A stretch of 10,943 nucleotides of DNA from Clostridiales bacterium (GTDB lineage Bacteria; Bacillota; Clostridia; Oscillospirales; Oscillospiraceae): assembly GCA_019418525.1 (NCBI GenBank), contig DYBS01000057.1, forward strand, positions 1 through 10,943, written 5' to 3'. Of this stretch, positions 1 to 6,251 are shown piece after piece. The notes beneath the pieces were generated by a model. That model made no database searches. It saw nothing but the letters and a program-made list of their open reading frames with translations, and had not been told where the DNA came from. The first letter of the stretch is position 1. Each line of letters begins with the position of its first letter. Position numbers and translations under genes: made by a program.

Positions 1-88
1 ATCCCCCCTCTGGGCTTTCTTTCCCACCGCTTTCTTTGCAAAGAAAGCGGTGCCCTGTCCGGGCAGGACGCCCGTCCGGCGAGGACAA
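1..88 (+). repeat. Left arm of a structured dispersed repeat (truncated by the window edge)
   Basis: Bases 1-52 are the exact reverse complement of 8454-8505. The unit has a fixed architecture. It begins with one arm of a C-rich/G-rich hairpin (cut by the window edge), then a CTTTCTTTCCC spacer and a perfect 28-bp palindrome at 25-52 centred on TTTGCAAA. Two small hairpins follow, each with a 4-bp stem and 5-nt loop: GTCC-GGGCA-GGAC at 57-69 and GTCC-GGCGA-GGAC at 74-86. No coding potential or transposase is seen. It resembles REP/BIME-like intergenic elements; the copy number in the genome cannot be seen from here. Confidence 0.75.
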
Positions 89-119
89 ATATTCCGGGCT
101 CCCGGTATATAAGCCAAAC

Positions 120-164
120 AAAGAGGGCATTGCAGAGTGTTTTTTACTCTGCAATGCCCTCTTT
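120..164 (-). terminator. Strong hairpin terminator, probably bidirectional
   Basis: A perfect 19-bp stem pairs 120-138 with 146-164 around a 7-nt loop. It lies 13 nt beyond the stop codon of the minus-strand regulator gene. On the minus strand the stem runs into CTCTTTGTTTGG; on the plus strand it runs into TTTTCTTGT. It is therefore best read as the terminator of the XRE gene that may also stop transcription entering from the left. Confidence 0.75.
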
Positions 165-177
165 TCTTGTCGCTAAC

Positions 178-654
178 TCATCCCTGTGGTGCATTCTCAT
201 CTGTACTCTCCCGTTCCTGGCGGTCGTAGAAGCGCTGATTGCGGATCTCGTCCTTGAGGGAGCAATAGCAAAAGATCACCAGCATGGCCAGAAAGAGCTG
301 TCCGCACAGGAGGATTGCGGTATCGTCAAAGGGATGGAAGAGCCCCTGAAAGAACAGGGGGAATACCCAGAACACCACCAAATAAAAAATTGGGATCACC
401 GCCAGCACCGGCCAGAGGGGGACGGTGCGGTAGCGGGGCGCGGCCTGGGGGCGCTCGCCGCCGTAGAGCAGCCGCTCCGGGTCTACCTCCAGCACCTGGG
501 CCAAGCGGAGCAGGGTGTCCACATCGGGCCGGGCCACCCCCCGCTCCCAGGCGGAGACCGTCTGGCGGGTGACGTGCAGGGCCTGGGCCAGGGCCTCCTG
601 GGAGAGCTTCTTTTCCTTGCGCAGGGCTTTCAGGTTTGCGGCGATGTCGTTCAT
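178..654 (-). CDS. XRE-family helix-turn-helix regulator with membrane-embedded C-terminus
   Basis: This 158-residue protein has two parts. Residues about 5-62 form a Cro/CI-type HTH (KKLSQEALAQALHVTRQTVS, then AWERG and a PDVDTLLRLAQVLEV tail), diagnostic of the XRE family. After a short linker come two hydrophobic segments, about 80-101 and 112-132, then a charged tail rich in Arg, Glu and Asp. The protein is thus probably a DNA-binding regulator tethered to the cytoplasmic membrane. The start at 654 is chosen because GAGGAGG lies 8 nt upstream; an in-frame ATG at 690 and one further out lack such a site, and the one at 690 overlaps the likely -10. It is monocistronic: a hairpin separates it from the upstream repair operon and a strong terminator follows. 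Its target and signal are unknown; HTH-plus-membrane proteins are common in Firmicutes and often control neighbouring genes. Confidence 0.85.
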   Translation of the reverse strand: MNDIAANLKALRKEKKLSQEALAQALHVTRQTVSAWERGVARPDVDTLLRLAQVLEVDPERLLYGGERPQAAPRYRTVPLWPVLAVIPIFYLVVFWVFPLFFQGLFHPFDDTAILLCGQLFLAMLVIFCYCSLKDEIRNQRFYDRQERESTDENAPQG

Positions 655-688
655 GTCTGGGGCCTCCTCATGTGGTTTTTCTGCGTTC

Positions 689-717
689 ATGGTAGCAGGT
701 CGGAGGCAAAGACACAA
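689..717 (-). promoter_or_regulatory. Putative extended -10 promoter of the XRE gene
   Basis: Read on the minus strand there is TTGTGT (712-717), a 17-bp spacer, then TACCAT (689-694) preceded by TG at the extended -10 position. It lies 35 bases upstream of the regulator's start codon. The match to consensus is moderate, but the spacing is ideal and it sits just after the hairpin that closes the previous operon. Confidence 0.4.
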
Positions 718-730
718 GCAAATCATATTT

Positions 731-759
731 GCCCCCGACCGCACAGGGCGGTCGGGGGC
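731..759 (-). terminator. GC-rich hairpin at the end of the lexA operon
   Basis: A perfect 12-bp stem (GCCCCCGACCGC at 731-742 paired with 748-759) with a 5-nt loop starts 7 nt after the stop codon of the DUF896 gene. On the minus strand the sequence after the stem is AAATATGATT, so the U-tract is poor. It may be a weak intrinsic terminator, a transcript-stabilising hairpin, or an attenuator that lets some transcription continue into the XRE gene. Confidence 0.55.
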
Positions 760-766
760 AAAATCG

Positions 767-979
767 TCAGTCGTCCTTGTGGGTCAGGCGGTGCTTGGTG
801 CCGTCGGGTTCCACGATATAGGTGTTCTCCAACTGGCCCACTAGGTTGGCCCGCACGGAGGCAACATAGGCTTTGCGGAGGATGTCCCGCTCCTCCACTT
901 CCTCAGGGGTGAGGCCCTCAGAAGTTTTGGCCTTCCGGGCCAGCTCATTGATGCGGGCGATCTGCTCTTGGGTGATCAT
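767..979 (-). CDS. DUF896 family small protein (YnzC-like)
   Basis: A 70-residue soluble protein. The N-terminal stretch ITQEQIARINELARKAK, the acidic GLTPEEVEERDILRKAYV segment and the VRANLVGQLENTYIVEPDG part match the DUF896 family, a small helical-hairpin protein of unknown biochemical function. Its start has AAGGAG about 8 nt upstream, and it lies 22 nt after the ylmH-like gene, so it should be the last gene of the lexA operon. In Bacillus subtilis the homologue ynzC is in the SOS-induced yneA-yneB-ynzC unit next to lexA, so finding it downstream of lexA here supports a conserved tie to the SOS response (known family context plus inference). No catalytic motif is seen. Confidence 0.88.
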   Translation of the reverse strand: MITQEQIARINELARKAKTSEGLTPEEVEERDILRKAYVASVRANLVGQLENTYIVEPDGTKHRLTHKDD

Positions 980-1001
980 GTCGTTGCTCCTTCCAGATAG
1001 T

Positions 1002-1802
1002 TTACAGGTAGCGCTCCAGCTCTACCATCACGCGGCCTTTTTTCGACAGGCCTCCCAGGGACTTCACCACAGCCTTGCCCAGTCCCCGGCAGGAGAGGGT
1101 GTCCCCCTCTTCCACCAGCTTGTCGGACTTGGTGCACTCCCGGTGGTTGAGCTGCACCCGGCCGGCGGAGATGAAGTCGGCGGCTTTTCCACGGGAGGTG
1201 GAAAAGGCGGCGGCCACGATGGCGTCCAGCCGGGGGGTGGCTACGGTGTCCCGGATGTGTTTGACCTGCACCACCGGGGGTTCCAGTTCGGCCAGGGGGA
1301 TGGCGGCCACCTTCAGCCGCACCCGCCCGGCGCTGTCCAGGTTCTGGAGGAGGTAGTCCGAGAGCTCCCGCAGCACGATGAGGTCGCACTTCCCCTCTCC
1401 CACCAGCAGGTCCCCCACCTTCTCCCGGGTGATGCCCTGGCCCAGGATGGAGCCCAGAAAATCCCGGTGGGTGAGCTTCTCCTCCGCCCGGAAAGTGCAC
1501 CGCAGGGCGGCAATGGGCCCATCCTCGGCGAGGGCCAGAAAATCTTCCGGCTCCTGCCAGTCGGGGAGAAAGACGCACACCGTGCGCTCGGCCCCTTCGT
1601 ACCCACCGAAGAAGAGGTGGGACGGGTGGCCATTGGCGGCGATGAGGTTTTCCACACTCACCCGCTCGGCGGGGGACAAAAAGCCGGTGCAGGCGGGGAT
1701 GTTCTTCCGCCGGGCGGTGTCCAGCTTGTCCAGGGCCCGGGCCAGAAGGAGCCGCTCCTCCCCGTCCCGGGCCAGCTTGTCCAGCACTTCCGTCTTGGTC
1801 AT
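1002..1802 (-). CDS. ylmH: YlmH-like S4-domain RNA-binding protein
   Basis: A 266-residue protein with the YlmH layout. An N-terminal region includes a conserved FLSPAERV motif (about 41-48). The central domain carries LTHRDFLGSILGQGITREKVGD (110-131, the family hallmark) and GKCDLIVLRELSDYLLQNL. The C-terminal S4 RNA-binding domain (about 188-245) contains RLDAIVAAAF, SRGKAADFISAGRVQLNH and the DTLSCRGLGKAV end. YlmH proteins bind ribosome-associated RNA and have been linked to ribosome quality control and, by gene order in the ylm/divIVA cluster, to cell division. Here the gene overlaps the xth stop codon by 4 nt (ATGA), so it is translationally coupled to a DNA-repair gene instead of sitting beside sepF/ylmG/divIVA. 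No disrupted motif is seen and the length is normal for the family. Confidence 0.88.
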   Translation of the reverse strand: MTKTEVLDKLARDGEERLLLARALDKLDTARRKNIPACTGFLSPAERVSVENLIAANGHPSHLFFGGYEGAERTVCVFLPDWQEPEDFLALAEDGPIAALRCTFRAEEKLTHRDFLGSILGQGITREKVGDLLVGEGKCDLIVLRELSDYLLQNLDSAGRVRLKVAAIPLAELEPPVVQVKHIRDTVATPRLDAIVAAAFSTSRGKAADFISAGRVQLNHRECTKSDKLVEEGDTLSCRGLGKAVVKSLGGLSKKGRVMVELERYL

Positions 1803-2560
1803 GGCTCCTCCCGCAGGTCCAGCTCCACGGGGCAGTGGTCACTGCCCATCACGTCGGCGAGAATTTTACTGTCGGCGATGCGGTCTTTCAGCCGCTGGGA
1901 GCAAATAAAATAGTCGATGCGCCACCCCGCGTTGTTCTCCCGGGCGTGGTACATGTAGGACCACCAGGAGTAGGCCCCGGTGACGTCGGGGTAGAGATAG
2001 CGGAAGGAGTCCACGAACCCGGCGTCCAGCAGCTCCGTCATCTTCCCCCGTTCCTCGTCGGTGAAGCCGGCGTTGCCCCGGTTGGTCTTGAAGTTTTTCA
2101 GGTCGATCTCCTGATGGGCCACGTTCAGGTCGCCGCAGAGGATGACCGGCTTTTTTTCATCCAGGCCCTTCAGATAGACCCGGAAGGCATCCTCCCACAA
2201 CATGCGGTAGTCCAGACGGGTCAGGCCCCGCTGGGCGTTGGGGGTGTAGCAGCACACCAGGTAAAAGCCCTCATACTCGGCGGTGATGACTCTCCCCTCG
2301 GTGTCGTGTTCGGGGATGCCGATGCCGTAGGTGACGGCCAGGGGTTCGCTCTTGGTGAAGAGGGCGGTGCCGGAATAGCCCTTCTTCTCGGCGCTGTTCC
2401 AGTACTGGTGGTAGCCGGGCAGGTCCAGCTCGATCTGGTGGGGCTGGAGCTTGGTCTCCTGCAAGCACAGGACATCGGGGGCTTCCCGCTGGAAAAAGTC
2501 CAGAAAGCCCTTGTTGAGACAGGCCCGCAGGCCGTTGACATTCCAGGAAATGAGTTTCAA
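1799..2560 (-). CDS. xth: Exodeoxyribonuclease III / AP endonuclease
   Basis: A 253-residue cytoplasmic enzyme of the ExoIII (Xth/ExoA) family. It cleaves DNA 5' of abasic sites and trims damaged 3' ends in base excision repair, using Mg2+. All catalytic motifs are present in order: N7 in SWNVNGLRA, E35 in LQETK, Y105 in CYTPNAQ, D144 and N146 in GDLNVAH, D216 in WRIDYF, and the D241-H242 pair in SDHCPVEL. The length is standard. The start codon is TTG at 2560, supported by AGGAG 6 nt upstream overlapping the previous gene's end and by the family-typical N-terminus MKLISWNVNG. It is 3 nt after the small membrane-protein gene and overlaps ylmH by 4 nt, so it is firmly inside the lexA operon. 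Confidence 0.95.
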   Translation of the reverse strand: MKLISWNVNGLRACLNKGFLDFFQREAPDVLCLQETKLQPHQIELDLPGYHQYWNSAEKKGYSGTALFTKSEPLAVTYGIGIPEHDTEGRVITAEYEGFYLVCCYTPNAQRGLTRLDYRMLWEDAFRVYLKGLDEKKPVILCGDLNVAHQEIDLKNFKTNRGNAGFTDEERGKMTELLDAGFVDSFRYLYPDVTGAYSWWSYMYHARENNAGWRIDYFICSQRLKDRIADSKILADVMGSDHCPVELDLREEP

Positions 2561-2563
2561 AGG

Positions 2564-2800
2564 TTACTCCTCTCCGCCCCCCAGGGCACGGCCCAGATGG
2601 GGCAGGAATTTCAGCATGATGGGGATATAGGTGGCCACGAAGAGGACGGCGGCCCCCAGAGCCGCCCACTTGCGGAACTTTTTGGGGGCGGCCAGGCCCA
2701 GCAGCATGCCCATGGAGCACAGGCAGAACTTCACCAGGGCCATGTCCTTCCAGTTCATCTCCGCAATGTAGGAATCCGCGGCGGAAAACAGCTTCTTCAT
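2564..2800 (-). CDS. Small two-helix membrane protein of unknown function
   Basis: A 78-residue protein starting MKKLFSAADSYIAEMNWKDM. Two hydrophobic segments (about 20-38 and 46-66) flank a basic loop PKKFRKW, giving a hairpin membrane topology with that loop predicted on the cytoplasmic side. The start has GGAGG 7 nt upstream and overlaps the ogt stop by 4 nt (ATGA); the stop is 3 nt before xth. Coupling on both sides argues for a real gene. Similar short clostridial proteins are, as I recall, sometimes labelled 'permease of phosphate ABC transporter', but nothing in the sequence supports a transport role. Its place inside a SOS/repair operon raises the possibility of a membrane-acting SOS effector such as a division inhibitor, but this is speculation. 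Confidence 0.82.
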   Translation of the reverse strand: MKKLFSAADSYIAEMNWKDMALVKFCLCSMGMLLGLAAPKKFRKWAALGAAVLFVATYIPIMLKFLPHLGRALGGGEE

Positions 2801-3255
2801 ACCATTCCCTCCAGTTCCAACAGACTTCGTTTCAGCTCCAGACCCCCGGCGTAGCCGGTGAGGGCCCCGTTTTTCCCGATGACCCGATGGCAGGGTATGA
2901 AAATGGGCAGAGGGTTGCGGTGGTTGGCCTGTCCCACGGCCCGGACGGCTTTGGGGGTGCCGATGCGCGCGGCCAGCTCCCCGTAGGTGCAGGTGGTCCC
3001 ATAGGGGATGCGCCGGAGCCCCTCCCACACGGCGCGCTGGAAGGGGGTGCCCCGGGGATCGAGGGGCAGATCGAAGGCTTTAAGTTCCCCCCGCAGGTAG
3101 GCGAGGAGCTGCTCCCGGCCCTCCCGCAGCAGCGGTGTTTCCCTCGGCATCAGACGGGGCGTCCCCTCCCCGGGCAGATACAGCCGGATGAGGGCCCCGT
3201 CCTCCTCCGCCAGGGCCATGGGCCCCAGGGAGGTATGAAAGAAAAGCAGGTCCAT
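2797..3255 (-). CDS. ogt: Methylated-DNA--protein-cysteine methyltransferase
   Basis: A 152-residue suicide repair protein that transfers alkyl groups from O6-alkylguanine (and O4-alkylthymine) to its own cysteine. The active site is C122 in FIPCHRVIGKNG (119-130), followed by the GYAGGLELK segment. Upstream lies the helix-turn-helix DNA-binding part with GTPFQRAVWEGLRRIPYG (69-86), TYGELA, the Arg finger region RAVGQA (R105) and the Asn hinge NHRNP. The N-terminal ferredoxin-like domain is short but present. It has no AraC/Ada regulatory domain, so it is an Ogt-type enzyme. The start overlaps the lexA stop (TGATG, one base shared), which makes it the second gene of the LexA-controlled operon; control of ogt by lexA co-transcription is inferred from gene order. 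Confidence 0.95.
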   Translation of the reverse strand: MDLLFFHTSLGPMALAEEDGALIRLYLPGEGTPRLMPRETPLLREGREQLLAYLRGELKAFDLPLDPRGTPFQRAVWEGLRRIPYGTTCTYGELAARIGTPKAVRAVGQANHRNPLPIFIPCHRVIGKNGALTGYAGGLELKRSLLELEGMV

Positions 3256-3854
3256 CAGTACCGCCGGACCACGGCCACCACCTTGCCCAGCAGCTGGGCA
3301 TAGGTGCCGTCGATGGGTTGATAGTCCGGGTTCTCCGGCATGAGCCAGGTCTTACCGTCCTTGCGGCGGAGGGTCTTTACCGTGGCCTCGTCCTCAAAAA
3401 GTGCCACCACGATCTCGCCGTTGTGGCACTCCTGCTGGCTGTGGACCACCACCAGGTCCCCGGGCAGGATGCCGGCGCCCAGCATGGACTCCCCCCGCAC
3501 CCGCAGGGCAAAATACTCCTCCGGGTGATTCCCGGTGTCAAAGGTGAGATAATCTTCGATGTGCTGCTCGGCCAGAATAGGGGCGCCGGCGGCCACGTTG
3601 CCCACCACAGGGACCTGGTTGGCGGGGGGCTCCGAGGCGGAGTGATCCACCACGGTGATGGCCCGGGTCTTGCCCTCGGCCTTGGTGATCATGCCGGCCT
3701 CCTCCAGGCCCTTCAGATGAAAATGGACGGTAGAGGGGCTCTTCAGCCCCACGGCGGCCCCGATCTCCCGCACCGAGGGGGGGTACCCGTGCTCGGCGGT
3801 GAACTGCTGGATGTAGTCAAAGATCTTCTGCTGTTTTGCGGTGAGCTTGCTCAT
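3255..3854 (-). CDS. lexA: SOS transcriptional repressor LexA
   Basis: A 199-residue repressor. It represses SOS genes and is inactivated by RecA-stimulated self-cleavage. The N-terminal winged helix (LTAKQQKIFDYI, then YPPSVREIGAAVGLKSPSTV as recognition region) is intact. The cleavage site is A89-G90 in VAAGAPILAE. The S24 catalytic dyad is S123 (RGESMLGAGILPGD) and K160 (EATVKTL). The length is typical. The start at 3854 is selected because AAGGAGG lies 6 nt upstream and the protein begins MSKLTAKQQ as in relatives; a longer reading from 3920 would run across the promoter. It heads a six-gene operon and has a LexA box over its own -35 element, so it is autoregulated together with the repair genes behind it. 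Confidence 0.97.
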   Translation of the reverse strand: MSKLTAKQQKIFDYIQQFTAEHGYPPSVREIGAAVGLKSPSTVHFHLKGLEEAGMITKAEGKTRAITVVDHSASEPPANQVPVVGNVAAGAPILAEQHIEDYLTFDTGNHPEEYFALRVRGESMLGAGILPGDLVVVHSQQECHNGEIVVALFEDEATVKTLRRKDGKTWLMPENPDYQPIDGTYAQLLGKVVAVVRRY

Positions 3855-3891
3855 GGCGCGCCTCCTTCCCGGTAGATACGGATACAACGTG

Positions 3892-3920
3892 AGTGTATCA
3901 CAGGTTCCAAAAGAAGTCAA
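3892..3920 (-). promoter_or_regulatory. lexA operon promoter
   Basis: On the minus strand, TTGACT (3915-3920) and TACACT (3892-3897) are separated by exactly 17 bp, a near-consensus vegetative promoter. The predicted transcript begins about 30 nt ahead of the lexA start codon. No competing promoter is visible inside the tightly packed genes downstream, so it probably serves all six genes down to 767. Confidence 0.8.
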
Positions 3921-3931
3921 ACAAACGTTCC
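3918..3931 (-). promoter_or_regulatory. LexA box (SOS operator)
   Basis: The minus strand reads GGAACGTTTGTTTG here, giving GAAC-N4-GTTT, which matches the Gram-positive SOS box (GAAC-N4-GTTC, with GTTT tolerated in clostridia). Its downstream half shares bases with the -35 hexamer TTGACT, so bound LexA would block RNA polymerase directly. This is the expected autoregulatory site. Confidence 0.8.
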
Positions 3932-3989
3932 TTATTTTGTGGACACAGCCGGTCTTTATGAACAGTTTTTGAATCTGTTTAAGGGGGCC

Positions 3990-4017
3990 TTGACAATCAG
4001 AAAGCCGGTGCTAAAAT
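3990..4017 (+). promoter_or_regulatory. Promoter of the MarR-ABC exporter operon
   Basis: A perfect TTGACA (3990-3995), a 16-bp spacer and TAAAAT (4012-4017) lie 35 bases before the marR-type start codon. This promoter diverges from the lexA promoter in the 198-bp shared intergenic region. The -35 elements are about 70 bp apart, so the two do not overlap. Confidence 0.75.
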
Positions 4018-4019
4018 AA

Positions 4020-4031
4020 TTAACACGTTAA
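4020..4031. promoter_or_regulatory. Palindromic operator, likely for the MarR regulator
   Basis: TTAACACGTTAA is an inverted repeat with 5-bp half-sites TTAAC / GTTAA and a 2-bp centre. It starts 2 bp after the -10 box and so covers the expected transcription start. AT-rich palindromes of this form are typical MarR-family sites, and the adjacent gene encodes a MarR protein, so autorepression is the simplest reading (inference). Confidence 0.65.
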
Positions 4032-4052
4032 CGAATGGAGAGGAGGACAGAT

Positions 4053-4487
4053 ATGCCCCAGGAACACCAGGAGATGCTGGCTCAGCACCTCCGGCAGGCC
4101 TACCGCGGTGCGGTACAGGCTGAGCTGGACGCCGCAGGGCTCCATGAGGTGAGCCATCCCCTGCTGCTGTGCATCCTGCAGGGCGCGGCCCAGGATCAGG
4201 GCCTCACGCAGCGGGAGCTGGCCCAGCGGCTGGAGGTCTCCCCGGCGGCGGTGACTACGTCGCTGAAATCGCTGGAAAAGCGGGGGTACATCCACCGGGA
4301 GCCCGAGCCCGGGGACGCCCGGCGCAATCGGGTGAGCCTCACTGAGAAGGGCCAGCGGGCTGTGGAGGCCTGCACCGGCTGCTTTCAGCGGGTGAATATG
4401 CGCATGGCCCGGGGCCTGAGCGAAGAGGAAAAGGAGCAGATGCGCCGTCTCTTCCGCAAGATGCTGGACAATCTCCGCAATCCCTAG
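4053..4487 (+). CDS. MarR-family transcriptional regulator
   Basis: A 144-residue winged-helix repressor. Residues about 51-99 hold the DNA-binding domain: LTQRELAQRLEVSPAAVTTS for the helix-turn-helix, KSLEKRGYIHREPEPGD into the wing, and the family hallmark DARRNRVSLTEKG. N- and C-terminal helices form the dimer interface. The start at 4053 follows AGGAGG by 6 nt; an ATG at 4035 in the same frame lies before that site and is not preferred. It is the first gene of an operon with two ABC half-exporters, 15 nt ahead of the first. MarR repressors in this position commonly sense the exported compound and derepress the pump; the ligand here is not evident. Confidence 0.92.
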   Translation: MPQEHQEMLAQHLRQAYRGAVQAELDAAGLHEVSHPLLLCILQGAAQDQGLTQRELAQRLEVSPAAVTTSLKSLEKRGYIHREPEPGDARRNRVSLTEKGQRAVEACTGCFQRVNMRMARGLSEEEKEQMRRLFRKMLDNLRNP

Positions 4488-4502
4488 TACAGAAAGGCAG
4501 GT

Positions 4503-6251
4503 TTGGTTTCGTTGCTTCAACTGTTTTTGACCCACCTCCAGGGCTATAAGAAAGACGCCGTCAAGGCCCCCATTCTTATCATTCTGGAGGTCATTTGCGA
4601 GCTGCTGCTCCCCTTGGTCATGTCCGAAATCGTGGACGTGGCCATTCCCCAGGGAAATGTCACCTACATTTTCCAACTGGGAGCTCTCATGCTGCTGCTG
4701 GCCCTCATCGCCATGGCCTGCGGCGTACTGGCCTCCAAGTACGCCGCCCGGGCCAGTCAGGGTTTTGGCGGAAACCTGCGCCAGTGTCTCTTCGACAAGG
4801 TGCAGGAGTTCTCCTTCGCCGACATCGACCGTTTCTCCTCCGCCTCCCTCATCACCCGCATGACCAACGACGTCAACGCCATGACCATGATGCTGGCCAT
4901 GGGCCTCAGAATGCTGGTGCGCGCGCCGGTGATGCTCATTGCCGCCCTGATCATCAGCCTGGTCCTCAACGCCCCGCTGGCCCTGGTGCTGGTGGTGGTG
5001 ATCCCCCTCATGTGCATCGTGATTGCTCTTTTGATGAAGGTGTGCATCAAGCTCTTTGAGACCATGCAGAAGCGCATCGACCACCTGAACAACACCCTCC
5101 AGGAGAACCTGGTGGCCATCCGGGTGGTAAAGGCCTTCGTGCGGGAGGGCCACGAGCGGGAGAAGTTCCGCCGCTCCAACGACGAGCTCACCGACGCCGC
5201 CCTGGCCGTGGGCCTGCGGGTCATCGCCATTCTGCCGGTGATGATGCTGGCCCTCAACGGCGCCACCGTAGCGGTGCTCTACTTCGGCGGGCGGATGGTC
5301 ATGGGGGGCACCTTTGATCTGGGCAGCCTCCAGGCCTTCATCAACTACATCGTCCAGATCCTCATGAGCGTCATGATGGTGGCCATGTCCCTGTTGCAGC
5401 TCTCCCGGTCCCAGGCCTGCGCCCACCGCATCAATGAGGTCCTGAACACCGAGCCCTCGGTGGAGAATAAGCCCGGCGCGGCGGAGAAGGTACTGCCCGC
5501 GCCCCGGGGCGAGGTGGAGTTCCGGGACGTGTCCTTCAAGTACGTGGCCACCGGCACCGGCGACGACGTGCTCTCCCACATCAGCTTTGACGTAAAGCCC
5601 GGCCAGTTTGTGGCCATCGTGGGCGGCACCGGCACCGGCAAGTCCACCCTCGTCAACCTGATCCCCCGCTTCTACGACGTGACCGGCGGCGCGGTGCTGC
5701 TGGACGGGGTAGACGTGCGGGACTACCCCCTGGAGGAGCTGCGCAGCCGCATCGGCATGGTGCTCCAGAACAACGTCCTCTTCACCGGCACGGTGCGGGA
5801 GAACCTCCTCTGGGGCGACCCCAACGCCACCGAGGAGGAGATGATCCAGGCCGCCAAGGACGCCCAGGCCTACGACTTCATCATGGGCCTGCCCAACGGC
5901 TTCGACACCAACCTGTCCCAGGGCGGTGTCAACGTCTCCGGCGGCCAGAAGCAGCGCCTGTGTATTGCCCGGGCTATGCTGCGCAAGCCCGCCGTCCTCA
6001 TCCTGGACGACTCCACCTCCGCCGTGGACAGCGCCACCGAGGCCGCCATCCGGGAGTCCTTCCAGAAGAACCTGAAGGACACCACCGTCATCATCATCGC
6101 CCAGCGCATCTCCTCGGTGCAGTACGCCGACGAGATCCTCATCCTGGAGGACGACCACATCGCCGCCCGGGGCACCCATGAGGAGCTGCTGCGCACCAGC
6201 ACCATCTATCAGGAGATCTATCAGTCTCAGCAGGAAGGGGTGGGAGAATAA
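4503..6251 (+). CDS. ABC exporter half-transporter, degenerate-site subunit
   Basis: A 582-residue fusion of a six-helix membrane domain (about 20-310) and a nucleotide-binding domain (about 335-575). Motifs are Walker A GGTGTGKST (374-382), Q-loop Q422, signature VSGGQ (478-482) and Walker B VLILDD (498-503). The catalytic Glu after Walker B is replaced by D503 and the H-loop His by Q534 (IAQR). These substitutions are characteristic of the inactive-site subunit in heterodimeric exporters such as BmrC, LmrC and TM287. The partner is encoded immediately downstream with a one-base overlap (TAATG). The start is TTG at 4503, with AAAGG 5 nt upstream; a second TTG at 4512 is an alternative. Substrate is unknown; drug, toxin or lipid export is plausible from the family and the MarR gene. 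Confidence 0.93.
   Translation: MVSLLQLFLTHLQGYKKDAVKAPILIILEVICELLLPLVMSEIVDVAIPQGNVTYIFQLGALMLLLALIAMACGVLASKYAARASQGFGGNLRQCLFDKVQEFSFADIDRFSSASLITRMTNDVNAMTMMLAMGLRMLVRAPVMLIAALIISLVLNAPLALVLVVVIPLMCIVIALLMKVCIKLFETMQKRIDHLNNTLQENLVAIRVVKAFVREGHEREKFRRSNDELTDAALAVGLRVIAILPVMMLALNGATVAVLYFGGRMVMGGTFDLGSLQAFINYIVQILMSVMMVAMSLLQLSRSQACAHRINEVLNTEPSVENKPGAAEKVLPAPRGEVEFRDVSFKYVATGTGDDVLSHISFDVKPGQFVAIVGGTGTGKSTLVNLIPRFYDVTGGAVLLDGVDVRDYPLEELRSRIGMVLQNNVLFTGTVRENLLWGDPNATEEEMIQAAKDAQAYDFIMGLPNGFDTNLSQGGVNVSGGQKQRLCIARAMLRKPAVLILDDSTSAVDSATEAAIRESFQKNLKDTTVIIIAQRISSVQYADEILILEDDHIAARGTHEELLRTSTIYQEIYQSQQEGVGE

Noticed and set aside
130..912. Plus-strand open frames opposite the XRE and DUF896 genes
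   Set aside because: They run antisense to two recognisable genes, start inside the terminator hairpin, and show low-complexity Gly/Arg/Pro-rich translation.
3855..3920. N-terminal extension of LexA to an ATG at 3920
   Set aside because: The extension covers the -35/-10 promoter and the ribosome binding site; the internal ATG at 3854 has AAGGAGG 6 nt upstream and matches the family's N-terminus.
3961..3979. Inverted repeat AACAG-N9-CTGTT upstream of the MarR promoter
   Set aside because: Only 5-bp arms with a 9-base gap in an AT-rich region; too weak to separate from chance without comparison with relatives.
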